In this document: positions 15,466 through 24,454 of the stretch, one piece after another
Layout of the letters: every line of letters starts with the position of its first letter
How positions within the stretch are numbered: position 1 is the first letter of the stretch
Source of the DNA: Allopusillimonas ginsengisoli
Lineage (GTDB): Bacteria; Pseudomonadota; Gammaproteobacteria; Burkholderiales; Burkholderiaceae_B
NCBI GenBank assembly: GCA_005239165.1
Contig: RAPG01000020.1
Coordinates: 1-44,436, forward strand
Reading direction: 5' to 3'
DNA length: 44,436 bases
Position numbers and translations under genes: made by a program
The notes under the pieces: model-generated
What the model was told of the DNA's origin: nothing
The model's database searches: none
Seen by the model: the letters and a program-made list of their open reading frames with translations, nothing else

Positions 15466-15918
15466 ATGAACAAAACCCGCACACATATTGCCATTATCGG
15501 CATGGTAGCTTCCCTGAGCTTGCTTGCAGCGTGCTCCAAAGGCGAAGACCAGGCCGCCACCGATTCCGGTGTAACTGCGCCCGCAGCCGTGCCTGATACG
15601 GCACCTGCGCCTGCACCTACTCCGGCACCTGCACCTGCTCCTGAGCCCCAGGCTTCGCCAGCAGACCAGTCTTCGTCCGGCGTATCAGATGCCTCCGCCG
15701 GGTCTTCCACAACTGACCAACTCAAAGAAGATGCAAAAGAGGCGGGCGACACCGTTGCTGACAAGGCAAAGCAGGCGAAAGATGCTGCATCCGAAAAGGC
15801 GGGTGAGGCAGGCGACGCAATTCGATCTGGCGCTGACAAGGCTGACAAGGCCATCCAAGACAAACTTGGCGATGGCAGCCCCAGCACCGATACTCCACCG
15901 CCTGCCAACCAAAACTGA
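15466..15918 (+). CDS. Lipoprotein with Pro/Ala linker and charged helical tail
   Basis: The 150-residue product has signal MNKTRTHIAIIGMVASLSLL and lipobox LAAC. After the Cys comes an Ala/Pro-rich linker (residues ~38-70), then a Lys/Asp/Ala-rich stretch (about 85-135) with repeats such as KEAGDTVADKAKQAKDAA, likely a long amphipathic helix of the LEA-like or YtxH-like type. The paralogous gene before it lacks this helical part. A terminator at 16077-16104 ends the transcript. An 8-bp hairpin (15390-15397 with 15414-15421) lies between the two genes. Function unknown. Confidence 0.8.
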   Translation: MNKTRTHIAIIGMVASLSLLAACSKGEDQAATDSGVTAPAAVPDTAPAPAPTPAPAPAPEPQASPADQSSSGVSDASAGSSTTDQLKEDAKEAGDTVADKAKQAKDAASEKAGEAGDAIRSGADKADKAIQDKLGDGSPSTDTPPPANQN

Positions 15919-16076
15919 TCGGCATGCACCCAACCTCACGGCGCTGATAACGACACCCAGCGACGTTGTGGTTGTGGCGTTTGGAGCGCACCACGAGCGG
16001 GACAGAAGAACACGCCGGGCATCATGTCAAGATGCTCGGCATTGCAACACAAGGCAACTCTGATGCTTCGTGTGCC

Positions 16077-16104
16077 AAAACGGACTCTTACGAGTCCGTT
16101 TTTT
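16077..16104 (+). terminator. Rho-independent terminator after the lipoproteins
   Basis: Stem CGGACTC (16081-16087) and GAGTCCG (16092-16098) with loop TTAC, flanked by A-run and T-run (six T, 16099-16104). It could act in both directions. Confidence 0.9.
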
Positions 16105-16137
16105 GTACACTAGGCCATTAACTCGATGGAGATAGCG

Positions 16138-16407
16138 ATGATTGGCCGCAGCGATTGGATGGAAGAATTTCAAAAAAACATGTCTGAGCTTATTGCCAAA
16201 AGTCCGGCAGCAGACATTGAGCGCAACGTCAAAGCGATGATGGCTCAGACGTTTTCACGCATGGACCTTGTCACGCGAGACGAGTTCGATGTACAGGCTC
16301 AGTTGCTTGAGCGTGCGCTTTCACGCATCACCGCGCTCGAGTCAAGGGTGCAGGCGCTTGAGGGTCGGCCAGACACGCCGCTGCAGCAAGGCACGCCGCA
16401 TTCCTGA
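16138..16407 (+). CDS. ubiK: Ubiquinone biosynthesis accessory factor UbiK (BMFP family)
   Basis: UbiK (YqiC) helps aerobic ubiquinone synthesis, interacting with UbiJ in E. coli. The ~89-residue product has the family's C-terminal coiled coil, with DLVTRDEFDVQAQLLERALSR followed by ITALESRVQALEG. The ATG at 16138 has GGAG six bases upstream; an in-frame ATG at 16126 would overlap that site. It lies between lipoproteins and comM, an order seen in related Burkholderiales. Confidence 0.85.
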   Translation: MIGRSDWMEEFQKNMSELIAKSPAADIERNVKAMMAQTFSRMDLVTRDEFDVQAQLLERALSRITALESRVQALEGRPDTPLQQGTPHS

Positions 16408-16577
16408 GGCCACGCTCCGGATCGCTATGGCAACACCACGCACCATAGGCCCGTAATTTTACCAATGGGTAATTTGCTAAATGGGCTGTCTGTTATAGCT
16501 CGTTCTCACGCCATACTTGTCACGCGGCATTTATCAGGTACGGTTTTCGTCCTGTCTGCCGTATGGCGAGGTGTCAT

Positions 16578-18131
16578 ATGTCACTGGCGGTGGTGGCCAG
16601 TCGCGCACTATTTGGCCTTGAGGGCTGCGCGGTCAGGGTAGAAGTATATGTTGGAGCGGGGCTTCCGACATTCAATGTGGTTGGGTTGCCGGGGGCGGGC
16701 GTGCGCGAAAGCCGAGAGCGGGTACGGGCGGCTATTGTCAGCAGTGGCTACGAGTTTCCGGCAGGGCGGGTCACGGTTAATCTTGCACCGGCCGATTTGC
16801 CGAAAGAATCAGGCCGCTTTGATCTGCCCATTGCTTTGGGCATTTTGCTGGCCTCGGGCCAGCTAAGTGGCTCAGGCTCCAAAGAGGCGCCGGCAGGCCG
16901 CGATGGCGATAGCCCGCCGGACGTGTCGCGTTACGTACTGGCGGGTGAGCTGTCGCTTACGGGGGCTGTCATGGCGGTCAATGCGCCCTTGGCTATCGCA
17001 CTGGCTGTCGCACGGCAACAAACAGGTTCCATATTGGTACTGCCCGAGGTAAATGCGGCATCAGCCGCCCGGGTTCCTGGTCTGCGCGTGTTGGCTGCCC
17101 GCACACTGGCAGACGTAGCTGCTCATTTTTCGGGCGTGTCGCTTCTGCCTGTCGCCCATCCCCTGAGCGAAAATGCTCAGGTGTCTGAGGCATGCGTGCC
17201 GGCATCGCGCTGCCTCTCTGATGTCCGGGGGCAGCCACAGGCACGGCGCGCGCTTGAGGTTGCCGCAGCAGGCGGCCACAGTTTGCTTATGTCCGGTCCA
17301 CCCGGCACGGGGAAAAGCATGCTGGCACAACGCCTGCCGGGCCTGCTCCCGTCCTTGGGTCCAGAGCAGGTGCTTGAGGTTTGCGCACTGGCAGGTTTAG
17401 AGGGTATTGAGATGTCTCGCCAGGTACAGCCGCCATTTCGCGCTCCACATCACTCTGCCTCGGCGGCGGCCCTGGTGGGCGGGGGTGCAGTACCGCGTCC
17501 TGGTGAAATTAGCCGGGCCCACTGTGGTGTTTTGTTTCTGGATGAGCTACCCGAGTTCAAGCGCCACGCGCTTGAGTGTTTGCGTGAGCCACTAGAAACA
17601 GGCCACATTTCTATTGCACGCGCCGCACGTACACTCACGTTTCCGGCTGCGTTTCAGTTGGTGGCCGCGATGAACCCATGTCCGTGCGGGTGGCTGGGGC
17701 ACCCTGACAAGCCTTGCGTATGTACGCCTGACAGCATCGCCAAATACCGTCAACGTATTTCAGGGCCTCTGCTAGATCGCATTGATATACAAATTTCCTT
17801 GCCCCCGACGGAAGGGCACTGGGTCGATATGCCGCCCGGTGAAACATCCGCCCAGGTGCGTCATCGTGTACAGGTTTGCCGAACTCGCCAGCAACGTCGC
17901 CAAAATTGTCACAATGCTGTCTTGACGGAGGCAGACATAAAAGTTTACTGCAGGCTATCATCTGTGCCAGCGGCCTTGATGAAGCAGGCACTGATGCGCT
18001 GGCATTGGTCCGCACGCACGGCAAGTCGGGTTTTACGTGTGGCACGCACGGTCGCTGATCTGGCAGAGGCTGATGAAATCGGCGAGTTGCACATCGCCGA
18101 AGCCATTCATTTCAGGCAGCCCTGGTCATGA
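16578..18131 (+). CDS. comM: YifB/ComM family Mg-chelatase-like AAA+ ATPase
   Basis: ComM is a hexameric helicase that promotes branch migration during natural transformation. The 517-residue protein has the N-terminal ChlI-type domain (GLPTFNVVGLPGAGVRESRERV), Walker A in MSGPPGTGKSMLAQRLPG, the RAPHHSASAAALVGGG segment, Walker B LFLDELPEF, and a Cys-rich zinc loop MNPCPCGWLGHPDKPCVC. The ATG at 16578 has GAGGTG upstream and gives MSLAVVASRALFGLEG as in the family; ATG 16563 would overlap that site. It is the last gene of the block placed between infC and rpmI. Confidence 0.96.
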   Translation: MSLAVVASRALFGLEGCAVRVEVYVGAGLPTFNVVGLPGAGVRESRERVRAAIVSSGYEFPAGRVTVNLAPADLPKESGRFDLPIALGILLASGQLSGSGSKEAPAGRDGDSPPDVSRYVLAGELSLTGAVMAVNAPLAIALAVARQQTGSILVLPEVNAASAARVPGLRVLAARTLADVAAHFSGVSLLPVAHPLSENAQVSEACVPASRCLSDVRGQPQARRALEVAAAGGHSLLMSGPPGTGKSMLAQRLPGLLPSLGPEQVLEVCALAGLEGIEMSRQVQPPFRAPHHSASAAALVGGGAVPRPGEISRAHCGVLFLDELPEFKRHALECLREPLETGHISIARAARTLTFPAAFQLVAAMNPCPCGWLGHPDKPCVCTPDSIAKYRQRISGPLLDRIDIQISLPPTEGHWVDMPPGETSAQVRHRVQVCRTRQQRRQNCHNAVLTEADIKVYCRLSSVPAALMKQALMRWHWSARTASRVLRVARTVADLAEADEIGELHIAEAIHFRQPWS

Positions 18132-18167
18132 GTGTGGCCTGATTGTCAGTCAGGTGCGGAAACGGTT

Positions 18168-18196
18168 GGACACCAGGCCAGAATTCATCATATAAT
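18168..18196 (+). promoter_or_regulatory. Sigma-70 promoter of rpmI-rplT
   Basis: TGGACA (18168-18173, five of six) and a perfect TATAAT (18191-18196) are 17 bases apart. The start would be near 18203, giving a ~114-base leader before rpmI. It replaces the usual transcription from infC, now 9 kb away. Confidence 0.82.
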
Positions 18197-18316
18197 CAAG
18201 GGCTTTTCCGGGCTAATCATCGCCTGGAAGATAAGCCAATAAGTGGGTCGTCAGGTAAAGCAAGTGCCATCAGACTGTTTTGGGGCCACCTGCATCCACA
18301 AATTTCCGAGTTACAC

Positions 18317-18514
18317 ATGCCTAAGATGAAAACCAAGAAGGGCGCTTCCAAGCGCTTTAAGGTTCGCGGTAGCGGGTCTATCAAGCGGGGCCAGGCGTTC
18401 AAGCGCCATATCCTCACCAAGAAAACAACCAAGAACAAGCGCCAGTTGCGCGGTTCTACCGCAGTGCACGCAGCTGACGTCGCTTCGGTCAAGGCCATGT
18501 TGCCTTTCGCTTGA
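18317..18514 (+). CDS. rpmI: 50S ribosomal protein L35
   Basis: The 65-residue basic protein reads PKMKTKKGASKRFKVRGSGS at its start and ends LPFA, typical of L35. Start and length agree with the family. rplT follows after 19 bases. In many bacteria rpmI-rplT is controlled by L20 binding to the leader; no such structure was identified here with confidence. Confidence 0.98.
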   Translation: MPKMKTKKGASKRFKVRGSGSIKRGQAFKRHILTKKTTKNKRQLRGSTAVHAADVASVKAMLPFA

Positions 18515-18533
18515 TTAACGGAGAACCACTACT

Positions 18534-18893
18534 ATGCCACGCGTAAAACGCGGCGTTACCGCCCGAGCTAGACACAAAAAAGTTATTAAAGCTGCTAAAG
18601 GTTATCGCGGTCGCCGCGGTAATGTATTTCGCATCGCCAAACAGGCAGTCATGAAGGCTGGGCAATATGCCTACCGTGACCGCCGCAACAAAAAGCGCAC
18701 TTTCCGCGCACTCTGGATCACTCGCATCAACGCGGCCTGCCGCGAATTGGGCATGTCTTACAGCACATTCATTGCTGGCACCAAAAAAGCGTCGATCGAA
18801 CTCGACCGCAAAGTGCTCGCTGATATGGCTGTTCGCGACAAAGCCGGTTTTGCCGCTGTGGTAGCTCAGGCCAAAGCCGCGCTGGCTTCCTGA
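18534..18893 (+). CDS. rplT: 50S ribosomal protein L20
   Basis: L20 is an early 23S rRNA assembly protein. The 119-residue product starts MPRVKRGVTARARHKKVIK and contains AKGYRGRRGN and YAYRDRRNKKR, all family landmarks. A GGAG site precedes the ATG. It is cotranscribed with rpmI and probably with pheST. Confidence 0.98.
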   Translation: MPRVKRGVTARARHKKVIKAAKGYRGRRGNVFRIAKQAVMKAGQYAYRDRRNKKRTFRALWITRINAACRELGMSYSTFIAGTKKASIELDRKVLADMAVRDKAGFAAVVAQAKAALAS

Positions 18894-18917
18894 TCGGCTG
18901 CGATTCTGTTGTATTGT

Positions 18918-18949
18918 TGCAAACGGGGCTCTTTTGGGCTCCGTTTGCA
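18918..18949 (+). other. Strong hairpin between rplT and pheS
   Basis: TGCAAACGGGGCT (18918-18930) pairs with GGCTCCGTTTGCA (18937-18949) over 13 bp with two G-U pairs and a six-base loop. No T-run follows, so it is not a standard terminator. It ends 17 bases before the pheS ATG and may affect mRNA processing or pheS expression. Confidence 0.7.
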
Positions 18950-18966
18950 TTTGGAAACCCCACATC

Positions 18967-19989
18967 ATGACATCTATGGCTGACGATCTGGTCTTGCAGG
19001 CCAAAGAACTCTTTGCGCAGGCTGCCGACGCCGCAGCGCTCGAAAACGCCAAAGCCAGGTTTCTTGGCAAGCAGGGCGCATTGACGGTGCTGCTCAAAGG
19101 CCTGGGCAAGCTTGATCCCGAGCAGAAAAAAGCCGAAGGCGCGCGCATCAATCAATTAAAGCAGCAGATTGAGGCTTTGCTTAACCAGCGACGTGCAGGC
19201 CTGGCGCAGGCCGAGCTCGACAAGCGCCTGGCTGCTGAGACTATTGACGTCAGCCTGCCGGGGCGTGGCCGCGGGTTCGGGGGTATTCATCCGGTCATCC
19301 ACACTTGGCAGCGCATAGAGGCCATCTTCAGGTCTATCGGTTTTGATGTCGCCGACGGCCCAGAAATAGAAAATGACTGGACCAACTTTACGGCGCTGAA
19401 CAACCCTGAAAACCATCCTGCACGCTCCATGCAAGACACGTTTTACGTCGACATGAACGATGCTCAAGGTTTGCCGTTGTTGCTGCGTACTCACACCAGC
19501 CCCATGCAAGTGCGCTATGCACGCATGCACAAGCCGCCCATCAAGGTCATTGCGCCGGGGCGCACATATCGCGTAGACAGCGACGCTACCCACTCTCCCA
19601 TGTTTCATCAGGTCGAGGGCCTGTGGATCGCTGAAGATATTTCCTTCGCCGATCTCAAGGGGGTGTATACCGACTTCCTGCGCGCCTTTTTTGAAACCGA
19701 TGATCTGTCAGTGCGATTCCGGCCGTCTTTTTTCCCGTTCACCGAACCCTCCGCCGAGATCGACATGATGTTCACGTCTGGCCCGAATCAGGGGCGCTGG
19801 CTTGAAATCTCGGGGTCTGGCCAGGTACACCCCGAAGTGGTGCGCAATTACGGGCTCGACCCCGAACGCTATATCGGCTTTGCTTTTGGCTCAGGCATAG
19901 AACGCCTGACCATGCTGCGTTACGGCGTCAATGATTTGCGCCAGTTTTTCGAGGGCGATTTGCGCTTTTTGCGCCAGTTCAATCGCTAA
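18967..19989 (+). CDS. pheS: Phenylalanyl-tRNA synthetase alpha subunit
   Basis: PheS is the catalytic subunit of the alpha2-beta2 enzyme that charges tRNA-Phe. From the ATG at 18967 it has 340 residues; ATG 18976 is three codons further and also possible. It has the N-terminal coiled coil, GFGGIHPVIHTWQRIEAIF, the class II motif region LLRTHTSPMQVRYA, GRTYRVDSDATHSPMFHQVEG, RFRPSFFPFTEPSAEIDM and the motif 3 GFAFGSGIERLTMLRYG. pheT follows after 33 bases. Confidence 0.97.
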   Translation: MTSMADDLVLQAKELFAQAADAAALENAKARFLGKQGALTVLLKGLGKLDPEQKKAEGARINQLKQQIEALLNQRRAGLAQAELDKRLAAETIDVSLPGRGRGFGGIHPVIHTWQRIEAIFRSIGFDVADGPEIENDWTNFTALNNPENHPARSMQDTFYVDMNDAQGLPLLLRTHTSPMQVRYARMHKPPIKVIAPGRTYRVDSDATHSPMFHQVEGLWIAEDISFADLKGVYTDFLRAFFETDDLSVRFRPSFFPFTEPSAEIDMMFTSGPNQGRWLEISGSGQVHPEVVRNYGLDPERYIGFAFGSGIERLTMLRYGVNDLRQFFEGDLRFLRQFNR

Positions 19990-20022
19990 ACGTCCGAAAC
20001 ACCCGCTTCCTGAGAGCAGAAC

Positions 20023-22430
20023 ATGCAATTCCCCGAGTCCTGGCTACGCGCTTTCGTCAACCCAGAGATCAGCACTGAAGAACTGTCGCACCGGCTTACC
20101 ATGGCCGGCCTCGAAGTCGAAGAGACCAACCCTGTCGCACCACCGTTCAGTGGCATAGTCGTCGCGCACATTGTCGACGTGGCTGCGCACCCTGATGCAG
20201 ACAAGCTTCGTGTATGTCAGGTAGATGACGGCTCTGGCGCGATGTTGCAAATCGTCTGCGGTGCGCTCAACGCCACGGCAGGCATAAAGGTGCCACTTGC
20301 GCGCGTGGGGGCTGAACTGCCAGGGGGCATGAAAATTGGCCCAGTCAAAATGCGGGGCATAGAGTCAGCCGGAATGTTGTGCTCCGCCCGTGAACTGGGT
20401 CTGTCTCAGGATCATGCCGGTTTACTTGAGCTTGATCAAGGGGCCACAGTGGGCCAGTCTCTGCGAGAGGCGCTTGATCTTGATGACATGCTGTTTACCC
20501 TCAAGTTGACTCCCAATCGTGCAGACTGCCTCTCCATACTGGGCGTTGCGCGAGAGGTGGCGGCCCTCACTGGCGAGCCACTTCAGTTGCCGTCTGCTGA
20601 GCCTGTTGTCGCCACCTTACAAGATCGGCTGCCCGTCCAGGTGCAGGCCTCCGACCTGTGTGGCCGCTTCGCCGGGCGCGTCATCCGGGGTGTTAACGCC
20701 AGGGCACAGACACCATCGTGGATGAAAGCGCGTCTTGAGCGTGCAGGGCAACGTCCAATTTCCGCACTGGTCGACATTTCCAACTATGTCATGCTCGAAC
20801 TTGGCCGGCTACCCATGTGTTTGACCTTGATCGCGTGCAGGGCGGTCTTACAGTTCGCTGGGCCAAGCCGGGCGAGCAGATTGAACTGCTTAACGGGCAA
20901 ACGATAAAACTCGACACCGATGTCGGTGTTATTGCCAGCGGTGACCAGCTTGAAAGCCTTGCGGGCATCATGGGCGGCGAAACATCAGCCGTCACGCTCG
21001 ACACGACAAATATTTATGTAGAGGCGGCTTTCTGGTGGCCCGAGGCCATTATGGGTCGCGCCCGTCGCTACAAATTCAGTTCAGAAGCCAGCCATCGTTT
21101 TGAACGGGGTGTCGATTTTGAGTCCATCCCTGAGCATCTGCAATTGATTACCCGCTTGATCATGGATATCTGCGGTGGCCAGGCAGGCCCGGTAGACGAC
21201 CAGGTCGTCAACCTGCCAGAGCGCAACCCTGTGCAGATGCGCTTGCAGCGCTGTCAGCGCATTCTGGGCATTGCTGTAACCCGCGAAGAGGTCGGCCGCA
21301 TTTTTACCAGTCTGGGCCTTGAGCATACGGTCGCTGATGACGTGTTTTCTGTCACACCTCCGTCGTACCGGTTTGATCTGTGCATTGAAGAAGACCTCAT
21401 CGAAGAGGTTGCGCGTATTTATGGGTTTGAGCGTATTCCCGATGTGCCCCCTGTTGCACAGGCGAAGATGCGGACTGAGATCGAAACATTGCGTGGCCCC
21501 CACGTATTGCGAGCTGCCATGGCAGCACTTGATTACCAGGAAGTCGTCAATTTCGCCTTTGTCGAAGAGGTATGGGAACATGATCTGGTCGGCAACGCCG
21601 ACCCCATTAAGTTGCTTAATCCCATCGCAAGCCAGCTCGCCGTAATGCGCTCCAGTCTTATCGGTGGGTTGCTGGCCAATATCGTGCATAACGCCAACCG
21701 CAAGCAAAGCCGTGTACGCGTTTTCGAGCTGGGTCGTGTTTTCATGCGCGATGCGTCTGTGCTTGATGGCGATTTGACCGTGGCAGGGGTTAACCAGCCT
21801 ATGCGTTTGGCCGGTGCGGCATGGGGCCCGGCCGACGACGAGCAGTGGGGCGTGCCAACCCGCCAGGTTGACTTTTATGATGTCAAGAAAGACCTCGAAG
21901 ACGTGCTTGGTTACCGGGCCTCTGAGCTTGTCTGCATTGCCGATGCACACCCGGCCCTGCACCCAGGCCGTTCGGCACGCCTGGAACTTTCAGGCAAGCT
22001 CGTAGGGTGGCTGGGTGAGTTGCATCCGCGCTGGGCGCAGCACTATGATCTTGCCCATGCGCCTGTCGTGTTTGAAGTAGACACCGAAGCGCTGTCGGAA
22101 ACCAGTCTTCCTCAGCCTCGCGAGCTGTCGCGTCAGCCCGTGGTGATTCGTGATCTGGCGGTGTGGGTCGATGCATCAATAACTTACAGTCAGCTACTTG
22201 ATACACTTAACGATAAAATTCAGTCTGATGCTACGCTGGGTATCGTAAAAGACATTAAACTATTTGATGTCTGGCGCGACAAATCTGCGCAGACAGTCGA
22301 AAAAAGCATGGCGTTTCGTTTCTGGCTGCAAGGGCGTGATGCCACGCTCGATGAAACCACGGTAGAGCACTGCCTGGCCCGCCTGCTTGAAGCGTTAGTC
22401 AGTGTGTCTGGTGTACGTCCGCGTGCTTAA
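20023..22430 (+). CDS. pheT: Phenylalanyl-tRNA synthetase beta subunit (frameshifted)
   Basis: PheT carries the editing and tRNA-binding parts of PheRS. The first frame (to 20907) has the N-terminal tRNA-binding domain (VAHIVDVAAHPDADKLRVCQ) and the start of the B3 domain. The family sequence MLELGRP then breaks and resumes in another frame as THVFDLDRVQGGL (20811 onward), running through GIMGGETSAV to the C-terminal anticodon-binding domain at 22430. One missing C at about 20809 (GGCTAC instead of GGCCTAC) explains it; restoring it gives ~802 residues, the normal length. The gene is essential, so a sequencing deletion is far more likely than a true mutation. Confidence 0.93.
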
Positions 22431-22446
22431 GGAGCAGCTCATTACA

Positions 22447-22767
22447 ATGAAATCCGATCGCACTCTTACTAAGGCAGAGCTTGCCGAGCTATTATTCGAA
22501 CGCGTGGGTCTGAACAAGCGTGAAGCCAAAGACATCGTCGACACGTTTTTCGAAGAAATCCGTGAATCGCTGGCGCACGGTGTAGAAGTCAAGCTCTCAG
22601 GTTTCGGAAATTTCCAGGTTCGTGACAAGCCGCCGAGACCCGGTCGTAATCCCAAGACTGGCGAGGTCATACCCATTGCGGCCCGCAGGGTGGTTACGTT
22701 TCATGCAAGCCAGAAGCTCAAAGGTGTTGTCGAGCTGGCTGGTAAGCCGGCCACACCGCCCAAGTAA
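22447..22767 (+). CDS. ihfA: Integration host factor alpha subunit
   Basis: IHF-alpha is a DNA-bending protein acting as a heterodimer with IhfB. The 106-residue protein shows TLTKAELAELLFERVGLNKREAKD, GVEVKLSGFGNFQVRDK and the DNA-intercalating arm PGRNPKTGEVIPI. An AAGGAG lies 12 bases before the ATG at 22447. It starts 16 bases after pheT, the usual pheST-ihfA order. The C-terminal Ala/Lys/Pro tail is slightly longer than in E. coli. Confidence 0.96.
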   Translation: MKSDRTLTKAELAELLFERVGLNKREAKDIVDTFFEEIRESLAHGVEVKLSGFGNFQVRDKPPRPGRNPKTGEVIPIAARRVVTFHASQKLKGVVELAGKPATPPK

Positions 22768-22938
22768 AGAAAGACGGCGGGCTATTGGCGTTGCAGCCAC
22801 GGCTGTGTCTTGGTCCGGCCCGGGAGGGTGGGCAATACACAAGCCCAATGGCTAAAACTACCGCCGGTGGCTCAGTGGCGTTCAGGCATCGTTGCATGCG
22901 ACGATGCGCATCATTCTTAATCGGCATACAATCCGCAC

Positions 22939-23349
22939 ATGAGCACAAGCGAAAAAACAGTCATTTTGCCGCCCATTCCCGCCAAGCGTTATTTTACGAT
23001 TGGTGAGGTCAGCGATCTGTGTTGCGTCAAGCCCCACGTGCTGCGCTATTGGGAGCAAGAGTTCACACAACTCAAGCCTGTGAAGCGACGGGGCAACCGT
23101 CGTTATTACCAGCACCATGAGGTGTTGTTAATCAGGCGTATCCGCCACCTGCTCTATGAAGAGGGGTTTACGATCAGCGGGGCGCGCAATCGTCTGGGCG
23201 ATTTGCACGATGTGCCGCATGATCAAGACGCGGCCGTCCGGCTCTCGGGTGCAGAGTTGCAGGCACTGCGCAAAGATCTCAATAACATCAAAGACATGTT
23301 GACGACTGCTATTGACGCTAAGGACGCAGCGAGCACACAACTGCTTTGA
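22939..23349 (+). CDS. MerR family transcriptional regulator
   Basis: The 136-residue protein has an N-terminal winged helix, with YFTIGEVSDLCCVKPHVLRYWEQEF, RRGNRRYYQHHEVLLI and IRHLLYEEGFTISGARN. A C-terminal helical segment (about 100-130) follows. Effector cysteines of the metal-sensing MerR type are absent. A merR gene of this kind follows ihfA in many Burkholderiales and is poorly characterised. A TACAAT lies a few bases upstream of the ATG, so its mRNA leader may be very short. Confidence 0.92.
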   Translation: MSTSEKTVILPPIPAKRYFTIGEVSDLCCVKPHVLRYWEQEFTQLKPVKRRGNRRYYQHHEVLLIRRIRHLLYEEGFTISGARNRLGDLHDVPHDQDAAVRLSGAELQALRKDLNNIKDMLTTAIDAKDAASTQLL

Positions 23350-23548
23350 TGTGCCGGCGCCTGTCATGTCAGAGTGCCTGACACCTCGTTAATACACGAT
23401 GCCTTCATCCTGCTGGCTGGCGTTGACGCCGGCAGGCAGGCCATTTCAGGTGTGTGGTCAGGCGAATCTGCCGATTGCCAGGCAGGCTGTCGCACCAAAC
23501 TGCGCCATTCTGACCGTCGCCTCCAAGTCTGAGTTACGAGAGATTTTC

Positions 23549-24343
23549 ATGTCGGCTGGTTCGTTACGAAACAAAGCACTCACAGCACTGTTGATTTCTG
23601 ACCCAGCACAAAAAGTGGCTGCTGTGGCTGAGTTGTCTGAAATGCTCGTCATTGATTGCCATGTCGAGATCCAGGCTCCCGAAGGCATTCCTGGGCGGCC
23701 GCCTCAGCCTCTTCTAGTACCCCCTCAACAAGTAAAGCCGCGCTCAATGGGCTCACCGCAAGGCCGCGCCGCACTTATTCACTCGCTGGCTCATATTGAG
23801 TTTAATGCCATAAACCTGGCGTTGGACATACTCTGGCGCTTCGCGGGCTTGCCTGAAGATTTTTATCGCGACTGGGCCCGGGTAGCCCGTGAAGAGGCCT
23901 ATCATTTTGGACTGCTAGAAGGGCACTTGCGCGCCTTGGGCTACCAGTACGGCGACTTGCCTGCTCATGATGGTCTTTGGGAGATGGCGGAGCGCACGCG
24001 CGATGATCTGCTGGCTCGTCTGGCTCTGGTGCCCCGCACACTTGAAGCGCGCGGTCTGGATGCCTCGCCTATCGTACGCGATAAACTTGCGGGTGCTGGT
24101 GACTTAGCCGCAGCGGCCATTATTGACATCATTTTGCGCGATGAAATTGGCCATGTGGCAGTGGGCAATCATTGGTATCGCTACGAGTGCGAGCGTCAGG
24201 ATGCAGATCCCATAACACGGTTTGCCGAGCTGGCAACCGATTACCGGGCCCCTCGTTTGCGGGGGCCGTTCAATTTGACCGCCCGCCGCGAGGCCGGATT
24301 CACCGACGAAGAGCTTGAAGCTTTGCAGCAGAACGCACGATAG
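23549..24343 (+). CDS. DUF455 ferritin-like protein
   Basis: The 264-residue protein belongs to the DUF455 family of ferritin-like helical bundles. Possible di-iron ligands are visible as AHIEFNAINLALD, REEAYHF (E-x-x-H) and RDEIGHVAVGNHWY (E-x-x-H). The reaction is unknown; MiaE-like hydroxylases are structurally related. The ATG at 23549 gives the usual N-terminus (SAGSLRNKALTALL) and has GAGAGA upstream. An open frame extends to 23399, but the extra 50 residues look non-coding. It converges with the anti-sigma gene; the gap holds a TGATGA/TCATCA hairpin without a T-run. Confidence 0.85.
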   Translation: MSAGSLRNKALTALLISDPAQKVAAVAELSEMLVIDCHVEIQAPEGIPGRPPQPLLVPPQQVKPRSMGSPQGRAALIHSLAHIEFNAINLALDILWRFAGLPEDFYRDWARVAREEAYHFGLLEGHLRALGYQYGDLPAHDGLWEMAERTRDDLLARLALVPRTLEARGLDASPIVRDKLAGAGDLAAAAIIDIILRDEIGHVAVGNHWYRYECERQDADPITRFAELATDYRAPRLRGPFNLTARREAGFTDEELEALQQNAR

Positions 24344-24454
24344 TCTTGCCGGGGCATTGTCGTCAGCATGATGAGGCGTCATCATCACCTCACACCCCGT
24401 AAGCAAGATCAAATCATGTGTATGCCGCTGTGAATGCCTTGGCGGACGTTATCA

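Noticed and set aside
20805..20820. pheT split into two genes
   Set aside because: The two parts join exactly at a conserved block when one C is added; separate halves are not known to me for PheT.
21081..21962. Long minus-strand open frame (293 codons) opposite pheT
   Set aside because: It is antisense to a well-conserved gene, has no recognisable domain, and arises from the codon bias of pheT.
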